The notes beneath the pieces were generated by a model that did no database searches, was not told where the DNA came from, and saw only the letters and a list, made by a program, of their open reading frames with translations. 40,639 nucleotides of DNA from an uncultured Eubacteriales bacterium (GTDB lineage: Bacteria > Bacillota > Clostridia > Oscillospirales > Acutalibacteraceae): the NCBI GenBank assembly GCA_900315465.1, contig OMZF01000030.1, forward strand, positions 1 through 40,639, written 5' to 3'. Position 1 is the first letter of the stretch; the number at the start of each line of letters is the position of its first letter. This document shows positions 16,206 through 25,017 of the stretch, one piece after another. The translations under genes and the position numbers were made by a program.

Positions 16206-19172
16206 ATGAAATTCTGTATGAAATGTATGTCGCAGTATAGCGATGATTATAATATATGTCCCATGTGCGGATTTGAGGAGGGTACATTACCCACAGATTC
16301 ACGATGTATGGAGCCGGGTATTGTTCTTGCGGACAGGTATATTGTGGGTATGCCTGTATCAATAGACGGCTGGATGGTAAGATATATCGGGTGGGATGCA
16401 CTTACAAACAGGAAAGTGACAATAAATGAATATCATCCTGCACGGTATGCTGTAAGAGAACCGGGAAATGTGCAGCTTAATATCATAAAGCAAAAGCCGT
16501 TTTATAGATTCATGTCTGTGCTGCTTAAAAGGGCACAGCTGTTATCTGAAACTCACATTCCTGATAATATTGTGAATGTGTGCGAATGTTTTGAAAAGAA
16601 CAATACAGCATATGTTATAACAGATCATGCTGAAGGAAAGCCTCTTTCCGAACATCTGAAGGAAAGCACGAAGCTCAGATATGATCATGCCGAAAAGCTT
16701 ATGCTGCCGATGCTAAGATCAATTGATAAGCTGCATGACAACGGCTTCATTTTCGGAGGATTTTCGCCTGACAGTTTTATCCTGAGTGATGAAAATGAAC
16801 TTATTCTGAATAATTACATAGGTAATATGTTCTTCAACATGGCGGATAATGATGACAGTGCGAAAATGGGGGAGAATATTGCATTTTTCCCGCCTGAAAG
16901 ATATGGAGATTCGGATACGGTGGATATTTCTCCCGAAAATGATGTGTTTTCCGCTGCAATGATAATGTATGCACTTATGGGAGCAAAGCTGCCTGATGGT
17001 AACGAAAGGGTAAAAGTATATGAAAAGAAACATAAGGATATTCTGAAAAAGCCGTCTGCATACGGTTTTAAAAATGATAAGTCAAAGGAAAATGCACTTA
17101 TAAACGCATCCGCAATAGAACCGTCTCTTCGTACTTCAGATATGGAAACCTTTATAAAGGAACTTTCCGGAGGAAGAAAAGTTGAACTGAAAAGCAAACA
17201 AAACAGCGGTTTGCCGCTATGGGCGAAAATAACTATCCCTGCTGCATCTGTACTGTTGGTTTTAGGTATAGCAGCTGCAATATTTATACCTAAAATGATG
17301 TCGGGAAATGTTGAGGAGGTAAATGAAGAAGTTACCGAAACAATGTCAGTCGGACAGACGATAGTACCGAGCATTATAAATTATGACGTATCATCGGCAG
17401 CGGATGAACTTAAAAAAGCAGGACTGCTGCTTGAAATAGAGGGCAGAAATGTTGATGATGAAAAACAGGAAAATCTTATAATTTCCCAATCGGTAGAAAA
17501 GGGAAGTATTGTTGAAGAAAACACTGTTGTAGGCGTGGTTGTGAATGTTCACAGCGGAGAATTCACTCTGCCGAATTTCCTTGGTATAGATATAAAAAGC
17601 TGTACCGATGTAATGGAAAATATAGGACTGAATTATGCCATCACTTCACAGTACAATGAAAATATAAGTATAGGCTGTGTAGTTTCGCAAAGTGTAACTC
17701 CGTATACAAAAGTTAAGGCAGGGCAGAGAGTAGATATAGTAATTTCTCAGGGGGCTGAACCGAAACCGGAGCAGGAATCGGGCAAAGAGGAATATAACGA
17801 GCCTGTCAGGGAATATGTAGGACAAAGCTATGAAAATGCAACTACTCCTGCACAAAGCAATAATTTTCCTGTTGAAGTAGCGGAAAGGGTATATGACGAT
17901 ACAAAACCCGAAGGGACAGTAGTTCAGCAGTATCCGTCGGCAGGAACAGTGCAAAGTACGGAAGAACCCGTAAAGGTAGTGGTGACGACTGCAAATAACA
18001 TTATTGTAGTTCCCGATGTAAAAATGCTGAATAAGGAAGCTGCCGAAAGAATGATAGACTATTGCGGCCTTAAAGCAGAGTTTACATCATCTGAAAGTGA
18101 TTCTGTTGCAGAGGGACTTATAATATCACAAAGTCCCGAAGCAGGAGTAAATGCAAAAGCAAATGATACTGTAAATATAGTTATAAGCAAAGGCAGACCG
18201 AAAGTCCGGATGCCTGATGTCGAGGGCAAAAAATATGACGAGGCATTAAAGCTTATAAAAGATGCAGGAATATGCGGAAAAACTGTTTATGACACAGACA
18301 AGACCAAAACTGACGGTATCGTACTTAAACAGAGTATTTCGGCAGGCAGTGAAATTGCTGTCGGCACAAAGGTGCTTATTACTGTAAATTCCGGCAGTTC
18401 TGTAGTAACTGTACCCGATATAATAGGTCTGACTGTTGAGGAAGCGGATAAAAAAGCTGAACAGGCAGGACTTAATCTGCTGATATACGTTGATGATGAC
18501 CACCCGTACAAAGAAGGCAGGGTATCTGCACAAGGACCTCACGCAGGACTTACAGCCGAAAAGGGAAGTGACCTTGTAGTTCTTCTTATGAATGAAAAAG
18601 AGGAAAGCTCACAAGCTCCGGAAAAGCCTGATATAACTATTTCACCCGAAAGCGTCACATTACAAAAGGGAGAAACATTTAAACTTGATATCAAAACAAA
18701 GGGTATTGACGATTTGTATAAGGTGGAATATGATATTTCGGATATTAGTGTCATTGAAGCAATACATATTGATAAAAAGACACTTGCCATGACATTTATA
18801 GGAAAATCGGCAGGTTCAGCCGAAATAAAAATAAACTGTGATGATATAGTCCGCACTTGTAGGGTAACTGTCGAGGGAAAAGCAGAAAGCTCCGCAAAAG
18901 CCGGAATTCAGTCCGAAACGGCAGATATTACGATAGCTCCCGAAAATGTATCAATAAAAAAGGGTGAAACATTTGTACTCAACATAAAAACGAAGGGGAT
19001 AGATGATCTTTACAGTGTGGAGTATGATATTTCGGATGTAAATATTGTAGAAGTCGTACATATTGACAAGGAAACGCTTGATATGACATACATAGGCAAA
19101 AATGCAGGCACAGCAGAAATAAAAATAAGCTGCGGCAGCATAGAACGCATATGCAAAGTTAATGTTTCGTAA
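16206..19172 (+). CDS. PASTA-domain pseudokinase with N-terminal zinc ribbon
   Basis: The start is ATG 16206 behind GAGGG (16196-16200); the product is 988 aa. Residues 4-21 are a zinc ribbon (CMKC...CPMCG). The kinase-like domain aligns residue for residue with the upstream kinase. Catalytic residues are lost: Lys becomes Asn74 (VTINEY), HRD becomes FGG (183-185, followed by FSPDS), DFG becomes YIG, and the Gly-rich loop is GMPVSIDG. A membrane helix lies at about 340-362. Outside are about six PASTA-type repeats and two 90-residue Big2-like domains that are near copies of each other. PASTA domains bind peptidoglycan or muropeptides in known kinases. A pseudokinase-membrane helix-extracellular layout is also that of EssB, a core type VII component not otherwise visible here. 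Confidence 0.88.
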   Translation: MKFCMKCMSQYSDDYNICPMCGFEEGTLPTDSRCMEPGIVLADRYIVGMPVSIDGWMVRYIGWDALTNRKVTINEYHPARYAVREPGNVQLNIIKQKPFYRFMSVLLKRAQLLSETHIPDNIVNVCECFEKNNTAYVITDHAEGKPLSEHLKESTKLRYDHAEKLMLPMLRSIDKLHDNGFIFGGFSPDSFILSDENELILNNYIGNMFFNMADNDDSAKMGENIAFFPPERYGDSDTVDISPENDVFSAAMIMYALMGAKLPDGNERVKVYEKKHKDILKKPSAYGFKNDKSKENALINASAIEPSLRTSDMETFIKELSGGRKVELKSKQNSGLPLWAKITIPAASVLLVLGIAAAIFIPKMMSGNVEEVNEEVTETMSVGQTIVPSIINYDVSSAADELKKAGLLLEIEGRNVDDEKQENLIISQSVEKGSIVEENTVVGVVVNVHSGEFTLPNFLGIDIKSCTDVMENIGLNYAITSQYNENISIGCVVSQSVTPYTKVKAGQRVDIVISQGAEPKPEQESGKEEYNEPVREYVGQSYENATTPAQSNNFPVEVAERVYDDTKPEGTVVQQYPSAGTVQSTEEPVKVVVTTANNIIVVPDVKMLNKEAAERMIDYCGLKAEFTSSESDSVAEGLIISQSPEAGVNAKANDTVNIVISKGRPKVRMPDVEGKKYDEALKLIKDAGICGKTVYDTDKTKTDGIVLKQSISAGSEIAVGTKVLITVNSGSSVVTVPDIIGLTVEEADKKAEQAGLNLLIYVDDDHPYKEGRVSAQGPHAGLTAEKGSDLVVLLMNEKEESSQAPEKPDITISPESVTLQKGETFKLDIKTKGIDDLYKVEYDISDISVIEAIHIDKKTLAMTFIGKSAGSAEIKINCDDIVRTCRVTVEGKAESSAKAGIQSETADITIAPENVSIKKGETFVLNIKTKGIDDLYSVEYDISDVNIVEVVHIDKETLDMTYIGKNAGTAEIKISCGSIERICKVNVS

Positions 19173-19191
19173 ACAAAAGATAATATAACCG

Positions 19192-19224
19192 AAAAAGCCG
19201 GTGAAGTTATTTCATCGGCTTTTT
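19192..19224 (+). terminator. Intrinsic terminator ending the type VII/phospho-signalling locus
   Basis: AAAAAGCCGGTGAA (19192-19205) pairs with TTCATCGGCTTTTT (19211-19224) with a single G-U pair and a 5-nt loop. The A/T flanks let it work in both directions. It lies 20 nt after the pseudokinase stop. Confidence 0.88.
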
Positions 19225-19262
19225 CGCGGTTTCAAAGAAAATATTCCGGAAAATCCGCACCC

Positions 19263-19291
19263 TTAAAACGATTTTGACGGTTATATATAAT
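19263..19291 (+). promoter_or_regulatory. Candidate promoter of the ECF sigma operon
   Basis: TTAAAA (19263-19268), a 17-nt spacer and TATAAT (19286-19291) lie just after the upstream terminator and 36 nt before the sigma gene start. The -10 is perfect and the -35 matches at four of six. An autoregulated ECF-type promoter is an alternative. Confidence 0.45.
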
Positions 19292-19326
19292 AGAAGATCT
19301 TCAAAAATATATAGGGAGGTGAAAAA

Positions 19327-19884
19327 TTGGATAATCATCAGATAACTTCGGGACTAAAGAAAAAAGATCAGAAAGCATTTGAGGCAGTTATAGATAAATA
19401 CACTCCGCTTGTTGCAGGTATAATCAGAAATGTTTCAAAGGGAAGTCTTGCAAGAGAGGATATTGAGGAAACAGTTGCAGATGTTTTTGTTGCACTGTGG
19501 AACAATACAGATAATATTATCGAGGACAAGCTTAAAGGATATATCTGCTGTATTGCAAAAACAAAGACTCTTAACAAGATAGAATCGGTAAAAAAACATA
19601 TCGTGTTGAACATAGATGATTATGATCCTGAGGATGATTTTTCCATTTCATCAGAACTTGAAAAACGTGAGCTTGCAAAGCAGCTTCGTGATATTATATC
19701 TGAGCTGAATGTGACGGATAAGGAAATAATAATCAGATATTATTATTATTCCCAGAACATTGTGCAGATTGCAGGTGTTATGAATATGAATTCCGATACC
19801 GTTAAATCAAAGCTAAGACGAACAAGGGAAAAAATTAAAATAAAACTTATAGAAAGGGGAATAACCTATGAAAACAACATTTAA
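19327..19884 (+). CDS. ECF-type RNA polymerase sigma factor
   Basis: This 185-aa protein starts at TTG 19327 behind a strong GGGAGGTG. Region 2 is recognisable in KAFEAVIDKYTPLVAGII and in the DIEETVADVFVALW helix. Region 4 is the helix-turn-helix QIAGVMNMNSDTVKSKLRR near the C terminus. It is the size of a group 4 (ECF) sigma factor. Its last 17 nt overlap a membrane protein with a DUF4179 layout, the usual partner that holds such sigma factors at the membrane. The inducing signal cannot be read from the sequence. Confidence 0.92.
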   Translation: MDNHQITSGLKKKDQKAFEAVIDKYTPLVAGIIRNVSKGSLAREDIEETVADVFVALWNNTDNIIEDKLKGYICCIAKTKTLNKIESVKKHIVLNIDDYDPEDDFSISSELEKRELAKQLRDIISELNVTDKEIIIRYYYYSQNIVQIAGVMNMNSDTVKSKLRRTREKIKIKLIERGITYENNI

Positions 19885-21199
19885 AGATCTGTTTCTTGAA
19901 TTTGATGATGACCTTATTGATATTCCGGAAAATACTGTATATGAAGAAACGAATATCAGAAAAGAACTGATAAAGAAAAATACTCTTTCAAAAGCAGGCT
20001 GCCAAAAGAAAAAGCTTACATTCCGAAAAGTTGTAAAGCTTACGATGATTGCAGCTTCAATAGCAGTAATTATAGGTATATTTTCAACTGTCATATATGC
20101 GAAGAGCGATATTCAGATAGCTGTTGAGGAGTTTTTCGGAGGAAGTATGAATTCAGCCGGTCTGTATGATGGCGGAGATGTCAGTATAATCAGTGGTGAT
20201 CCTAATCTTAATGTAGAGTTTCTTGGTGTTACGGGGGATGAATATGAGGTATTTGCTGTTATTAAAACAACCAAAAAGGACGGAAGTACCTTTACAGACG
20301 AAGGATATATGAATCCTGACACCGCAACAGATTATAAAAAAATAAGTGATTACAGAAAATCAATAGACGGCGGTTCAGGTCTCACTCCTGACAAATATCT
20401 TTCCGAAATAGCAACATTTTATGGTCTTCAGGCAGTATGTAAGGACAGATACGGAAACAACGTCGGATATAGGGACAATGGAAATGCAACTATAGACACC
20501 AGATATTATCTGAGTGAGGATAGAAAAACACTAAAGCTTCTCATGTGGCTCAATATACCCCGTACAAAAAATATTGATCTTAGGGATGGCACGGCAACAA
20601 TTAAAAGTTCAAGCTTTATAGCAAGGAAAAATATCAAAACCATCCTTATTTCAGACCATATTGACGGAGATGTTGAGGAAAGCTTCAGGAAAAAGTGTGA
20701 GGAAATGAATATAAATCCATTAGAGTGTGACAGATTATGCACAGATGATGAAGTTATTTACTGTTTGTCAGATGGGAGGGAATATCCTCTGCCGTTTGAA
20801 ATTACATTTAAAATGAACTACAGATATAACGGAAACATAAAAAAAGATCTGAATTATTCCGATGCACCTCACCTTATAAAAAAGGATACAAATAATGTTA
20901 AAATGACGATTACTCCATTTTCCATCAACATTTCCGGCGAAAGTCAAAATGTAAATAGTAATCTTTGTTTTGAGCCTGTAAGAAATTCAAAGATAATAAT
21001 GAAGGACGGCACATCATATATTCTTGAATATCACGGCGGTGCAGGATGTGGTGGCCCTGCCGCAGAAAAAATTGAACAGGAAATGAAATTCGTTTATCGT
21101 GAGAAACCAATTCGTACCTTAGAAATGGAAAAAACACTTATTGATACCAGACAAATAAAACAGATAATCATAAACGGAGATATTATATATGAAGCATGA
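19868..21199 (+). CDS. DUF4179-type membrane protein, probable anti-sigma factor
   Basis: This 443-aa protein starts at ATG 19868, inside the end of the sigma gene, behind AGAAAGGGG. Residues 1-55 are cytoplasmic and charged, a single membrane helix lies at about 58-77 (LTMIAASIAVIIGIFSTVIYA), and the rest is extracellular. After the helix, IQIAVEEFFGG and GDPNLNVEFLGVTGDEYEVF resemble the DUF4179 domain, which is commonly paired with ECF sigma factors in Clostridia. The extracellular part probably senses an envelope signal. Anti-sigma activity is inferred from gene pairing and topology. Confidence 0.82.
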   Translation: MKTTFKDLFLEFDDDLIDIPENTVYEETNIRKELIKKNTLSKAGCQKKKLTFRKVVKLTMIAASIAVIIGIFSTVIYAKSDIQIAVEEFFGGSMNSAGLYDGGDVSIISGDPNLNVEFLGVTGDEYEVFAVIKTTKKDGSTFTDEGYMNPDTATDYKKISDYRKSIDGGSGLTPDKYLSEIATFYGLQAVCKDRYGNNVGYRDNGNATIDTRYYLSEDRKTLKLLMWLNIPRTKNIDLRDGTATIKSSSFIARKNIKTILISDHIDGDVEESFRKKCEEMNINPLECDRLCTDDEVIYCLSDGREYPLPFEITFKMNYRYNGNIKKDLNYSDAPHLIKKDTNNVKMTITPFSINISGESQNVNSNLCFEPVRNSKIIMKDGTSYILEYHGGAGCGGPAAEKIEQEMKFVYREKPIRTLEMEKTLIDTRQIKQIIINGDIIYEA

Positions 21200-21233
21200 C
21201 AGTATCTAATAATTTAGCTGTCACCAAAAAAAT

Positions 21234-21276
21234 CTCCCCCGTCGCAATGAAATGAACGACGGGGGAGTTCTGTTTT
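21234..21276 (-). terminator. Strong, probably bidirectional terminator
   Basis: CTCCCCCGTCG (21234-21244) and CGACGGGGGAG (21257-21267) form a perfect 11-bp GC-rich stem with a 12-nt loop. Read on the minus strand it is followed by ATTTTTTT and ends the spoIVA transcript. On the plus strand TTCTGTTTT follows, so it can also stop the sigma/DUF4179 transcript. Confidence 0.9.
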
Positions 21277-22753
21277 ATAGTATTATACAAATCAGACCGT
21301 TACAGCCGTCATTGATAATTCTTTCAATTGTTTCACGCACCTTTACTCTTGCATCGACAGGCATTTTGTAAAGCTTGTTATGCATACCTTCATTCACAAG
21401 GTCATGGAGTGATTTTCCGAAAATATTTGACTCCCAGATTTTTGTTGGATCATCTTCAAATTCTTTCATAAGATAGTTTACCAATTCTTCGGATTGCTGT
21501 TCCGAGCCGACGATTGGTGTTATTTCAGTTTTTATTGTGGTTTTCATCATGTGTACACTCGGTGCGGTTGCCCTTAGTCTTATGCCGTATCTTCCGCCCT
21601 GCTTTATTATTTCGGGACTTTCAAGTCCAAGTTCTTCCATAGCAGGCATAACGATTCCGTACCCTGTATCATTTACATCGTTATATGCCTTGATTACCCT
21701 GTCATATTCCTTTTTCATAGCCGAAAGATCCATCATGGCATCCATAAGTGCTGCTTCATTGCTGACAGAAAGACCTGTTTTTTCACTCAGTACCTTATAG
21801 AACAGATCAGGCTCAAGTTCAACTTTTATTCTTGCTTTACCGCTTCCGAGATCAACTTCGCTTGTTTGTGCAAGATCAATATACTCACATTCGCTTATCT
21901 TGTCCGCAATATCAGCAACTTCACGTATTTTTCTTGCATTAAGTGCCGATGATCTTATTATATCAAAGATGGTACTTCGTATCTGATGTTTCTGTTCGAG
22001 AGATGATACCCATTTAGGCATATCGACCTTTATTTCCTTGACGGGAAATTCAAACAGCACCCTTGCAAGTATTCTTTTTATTTCCCTTTCATCAAGGTCA
22101 ATACAGCTTACAGGCTCAACATATACATCATATTTTTTACTGAGTTCTTTGGCAAGTGAAACAGATTTTGCAGATGTGGGGTCTGTACAGTTAAGCAGAA
22201 CAATAAAAGGCTTGTTTATTTCTTTAAGTTCTTTGATAACACGTTCTTCGGGTTCGGCGTATTCCTCTCTCGGAATATCGCTCACAGAGCCGTCTGTTGT
22301 AATAACAAGACCGATAGTGGAATGATCTGTGATAACCTTTTTTGTACCTATTTCCGCTGCCATATTGAAAGGTATTTCTTCATCAAACCAAGGAGTTTTT
22401 ACCATTCTCGGAGAATCCTCTTCCATATATCCGAGTGCGGCAGGTACGATATATCCTACACAATCTATCATTCTTACACGAAAGCTTGCCGTATCATTCA
22501 GTTTTATGCTTACAGCATCTTCGGGAATGAATTTCGGTTCTGTAGTCATTATAGTTCTTCCTGCTGAGGATTGAGGAAGCTCGTCTTTTGCCCTGTCACG
22601 TCTTGCCGGATCTTCAATATTTGGTATAACGAGGGTATCCATGAATCTTTTTATAAAAGTTGATTTACCTGTACGTACAGGTCCGACAATGCCAAGGTAA
22701 ATATCTCCGCCGGTACGTCTCGAAATTTCTCTGTAGATATTCAGTTCTTCCAT
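21275..22753 (-). CDS. spoIVA: Stage IV sporulation protein A, spore coat basement ATPase
   Basis: The start is ATG 22753, 6 nt after AAAAGGGGGG; a TTG six bases further upstream is unlikely. The product is 492 aa, the same length as Bacillus subtilis SpoIVA, and begins MEELNIYREISRRTGGDIYL in the family pattern. The TRAFAC-class P-loop GPVRTGKS is at 24-31. The Walker B-like VRMIDCVGYIVPAALGY is present, and the C terminus reads GCNGLICIIL, the conserved end needed for membrane docking in the family. SpoIVA polymerises with ATP around the forespore as the base of the coat. The upstream gene encodes a SipL-like partner, 14 nt away, in the same operon. Confidence 0.97.
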   Translation of the reverse strand: MEELNIYREISRRTGGDIYLGIVGPVRTGKSTFIKRFMDTLVIPNIEDPARRDRAKDELPQSSAGRTIMTTEPKFIPEDAVSIKLNDTASFRVRMIDCVGYIVPAALGYMEEDSPRMVKTPWFDEEIPFNMAAEIGTKKVITDHSTIGLVITTDGSVSDIPREEYAEPEERVIKELKEINKPFIVLLNCTDPTSAKSVSLAKELSKKYDVYVEPVSCIDLDEREIKRILARVLFEFPVKEIKVDMPKWVSSLEQKHQIRSTIFDIIRSSALNARKIREVADIADKISECEYIDLAQTSEVDLGSGKARIKVELEPDLFYKVLSEKTGLSVSNEAALMDAMMDLSAMKKEYDRVIKAYNDVNDTGYGIVMPAMEELGLESPEIIKQGGRYGIRLRATAPSVHMMKTTIKTEITPIVGSEQQSEELVNYLMKEFEDDPTKIWESNIFGKSLHDLVNEGMHNKLYKMPVDARVKVRETIERIINDGCNGLICIIL

Positions 22754-22767
22754 ATTCAACCCCCCTT

Positions 22768-24306
22768 TTACATCGGTATCAGTATCATGCCGCGAGCCTG
22801 TATCACATCATCAATAATATTATTTTCAGCCATAATATCCTGAGGGGAGGTGCAGTACATTCTCGCAATATCCCACACACTTTCTCCTTCGTCGGCATAA
22901 TATAATGTGATAGCGGCAGTGGTGTCCTTTTCACGTTTTCTGTCCAAAAGCCCCGTACAGCCGGTTATAGTTCTGTGAGAGGTGTCGGAATATACTGCCG
23001 CACGCATTTTCAGATCGGCTTTTACTTCAACAGTGTTATCGTCTGCAATTCTGTAAGACACCGAACATATCGTAATATCTGTATTTGCATCACATTTGAC
23101 AGGATATTCGTCCGAACTTGATTCTATCAGAAAATCCTCCGCCTTTTCTGTATAGAACGGTACACCCTTACCGTTTACCGCAAGCATACAGAAGCATATT
23201 TTTCCTTTAACTGTAAGCTTGCCGTCATTAACAAAGGTCATATAGGAAAGTCCGTCACACCACAGGTCTGTAACGCTTGTAATACCTTCCTCGTCAGAAT
23301 TAAGACTGCATTTGACAGAGCCGGAGGAAGAAATATTATCTATAAGGCGGGTGACAGGTATATTACCGAAAGATAATTGCAGCTCGTGATCTGTAGAATA
23401 TGCGTCATCTGTAAGCTCTATATTCTTTTCCGAATAAGCTTTTACAACAGCAGAAAGACGTGCATCAAGTGTTATCAGGGTGTTTTCCGAATCGTATGCA
23501 GACCGAAGTGAAACATCACAATTCAGTACATCTACCGAAATATCGTTTACAGTTGTTTCCGTTATGCCCGGCACATCAATAACCCTGCTTATCGGAACAG
23601 AAAATGACATATGATCCTTAGCACCGCTTTGTATGTCAGTTATATACAATACTTTAAGTGTAGCCTCACCCTTGAGCATTATCTTGTCATCAATAGCACG
23701 GCAGTCATCAAGTGCGATACTGAGTTCTGAACGGAGTATGCTTTCGGGCGAGGCTTTTCCTGCACCGGGGTCAAGGACTTCATTTACAGAAAATTGCTGC
23801 TGTCCCATTCCACAAAGAACTCCTATAGTTTCAGGATGTTTTTTCTGGCGTATGTCGTCTCCCTCAATATCTGTGGTACATGACACATTCCCCGAAGAAT
23901 AAACACAGGCACTTACAGAAAAAGCACCATGAATGTCAAGTCTTCTCGGACTTACTGCACGACAGTTCAGATATTCATTTCTTATCTTTACACGGCTGAC
24001 AGCATCATCTGCCGTTCTTCTCAGTTCAAACGAACATGAAAAAGGGGTATTGTTTTCATAATAACGGATAGTCTGTTTTTTACTGTCAAGGTAATAAAGA
24101 CGAATGGAAATGATTCCGTCAATATCGAGTCTGTTACCTGTTATGCTTTCTGAGGTTATGCCGTGTTCCATTCTGCATTTAAGTATTCTTTCTATATCGG
24201 GACAATGATCGGGAAGTGTGAGTTCCAGATCTACAGGTTGTTCCGAAGAAGCCTTGAGCAGAGTTTCGCATACATTACAGTTTTCCTGCCTCAGTGAATA
24301 TTCCAT
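22768..24306 (-). CDS. sipL: SipL-like spore morphogenesis protein (DUF3794/SPOCS repeats with LysM)
   Basis: This 512-aa protein starts at ATG 24306 behind AGGAGAGGATC. It begins with the family pattern LTLPDHCPDIERILKC, followed by repeated DUF3794 (SPOCS) beta-rich modules. The C-terminal 50 residues form a LysM domain (YADEGESVWDIARMYCTSPQ ... ARGMILIPM). In Clostridioides difficile, SipL binds SpoIVA through its LysM domain and is needed to encase the forespore in coat. The directly adjacent spoIVA gene strongly supports the same role here. It follows sigF by 57 nt, and a SigE-like promoter may lie in that interval. Confidence 0.9.
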   Translation of the reverse strand: MEYSLRQENCNVCETLLKASSEQPVDLELTLPDHCPDIERILKCRMEHGITSESITGNRLDIDGIISIRLYYLDSKKQTIRYYENNTPFSCSFELRRTADDAVSRVKIRNEYLNCRAVSPRRLDIHGAFSVSACVYSSGNVSCTTDIEGDDIRQKKHPETIGVLCGMGQQQFSVNEVLDPGAGKASPESILRSELSIALDDCRAIDDKIMLKGEATLKVLYITDIQSGAKDHMSFSVPISRVIDVPGITETTVNDISVDVLNCDVSLRSAYDSENTLITLDARLSAVVKAYSEKNIELTDDAYSTDHELQLSFGNIPVTRLIDNISSSGSVKCSLNSDEEGITSVTDLWCDGLSYMTFVNDGKLTVKGKICFCMLAVNGKGVPFYTEKAEDFLIESSSDEYPVKCDANTDITICSVSYRIADDNTVEVKADLKMRAAVYSDTSHRTITGCTGLLDRKREKDTTAAITLYYADEGESVWDIARMYCTSPQDIMAENNIIDDVIQARGMILIPM

Positions 24307-24340
24307 AGCTGATCCTCTCCTACGTTTTGATCTCTATGAA

Positions 24341-24369
24341 TTTATATTCACCATTTCTCTCTATTATGC
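24341..24369 (-). promoter_or_regulatory. Candidate SigE-type promoter for sipL-spoIVA
   Basis: On the minus strand, GCATAAT (24363-24369) overlaps the sigF stop, and a 14-nt spacer leads to AATATAAA (24341-24348). This compares with the mother-cell SigE pattern KCATAWT-N14-CATACAMT: the -35 is perfect and the -10 matches at five of eight. The biology fits, since spoIVA is SigE-dependent in Bacillus, but the site is unproven. Confidence 0.4.
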
Positions 24370-25017
24370 CAAACGCTCACGAAGATATGATAAAACTCTT
24401 TTTTCCTGTCTGGATACCTGTACTTGAGTTGTACCCATTATTTTTGCGGTCTGTGCCTGAGTCATCATTTTGAAATAGCGTAATTTAATAAGAAGCCTGT
24501 CACTTTCTTTAAGTGAGGAGATCTCATTTTCAAGTGACATTATCTCTGTTATTTTGTTTTCGGGGAATTCAACAGGAATATCGTTCTGTTCATCACCGTC
24601 ATCTGTATTTGATGTGAGTGACATGGCAGGGGTACAGGCACATATTGCCTCGGTTATAAGTTCGGCAGGTTTATCAAGTTTAAGTGACAATTCGGAGATA
24701 GTCGGTTCTCTGTCATATTTAAGAATGAAATCTTCTGTCAATCGGCTTATTTTAAGACCGAGTTCTTTCAGGCTTCGTGATACTTTAACAGTACCTCCAT
24801 CTCTGAAAAGACGTTTTATTTCTCCTATTATAACGGGTACGGCATAGGTAGAAAAGCAGAAACCCAAATCTTCATTAAAATTATCGGTTGCTTTTATCAG
24901 ACCGATATATCCTGCACTTATCAGGTCTTCATATTCAATTCCTCTGCCCTTGAAACGTGCCGCACAGCTATGAACAAGACCGATATTCTTACATACTTTT
25001 TCATCACGCTTACACAT
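24364..25017 (-). CDS. sigF: Forespore RNA polymerase sigma factor SigF
   Basis: The start is ATG 25017 with GAGG 7 nt upstream; the product is 217 aa. Region 2 carries GIEYEDLISAGYIGLIKA and FSTYAVPVIIGEIKRLFRDG, highly characteristic of the SigF/SigG/SigB group. Region 3 has VKVSRSLKEL, and region 4 ends in QTAKIMGTTQVQVSRQEKRV. Placement as third gene after the anti-anti-sigma and anti-sigma genes identifies it as SigF rather than SigG. It overlaps spoIIAB by 8 nt. SpoIIAB holds it inactive until the forespore forms. Confidence 0.95.
   Translation of the reverse strand: MCKRDEKVCKNIGLVHSCAARFKGRGIEYEDLISAGYIGLIKATDNFNEDLGFCFSTYAVPVIIGEIKRLFRDGGTVKVSRSLKELGLKISRLTEDFILKYDREPTISELSLKLDKPAELITEAICACTPAMSLTSNTDDGDEQNDIPVEFPENKITEIMSLENEISSLKESDRLLIKLRYFKMMTQAQTAKIMGTTQVQVSRQEKRVLSYLRERLA

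Noticed and set aside
19274..19291. TTGACG at 19274 as the -35 of the ECF sigma promoter
   Set aside because: It is only about 6 nt from the TATAAT, far too close for a -35/-10 pair.
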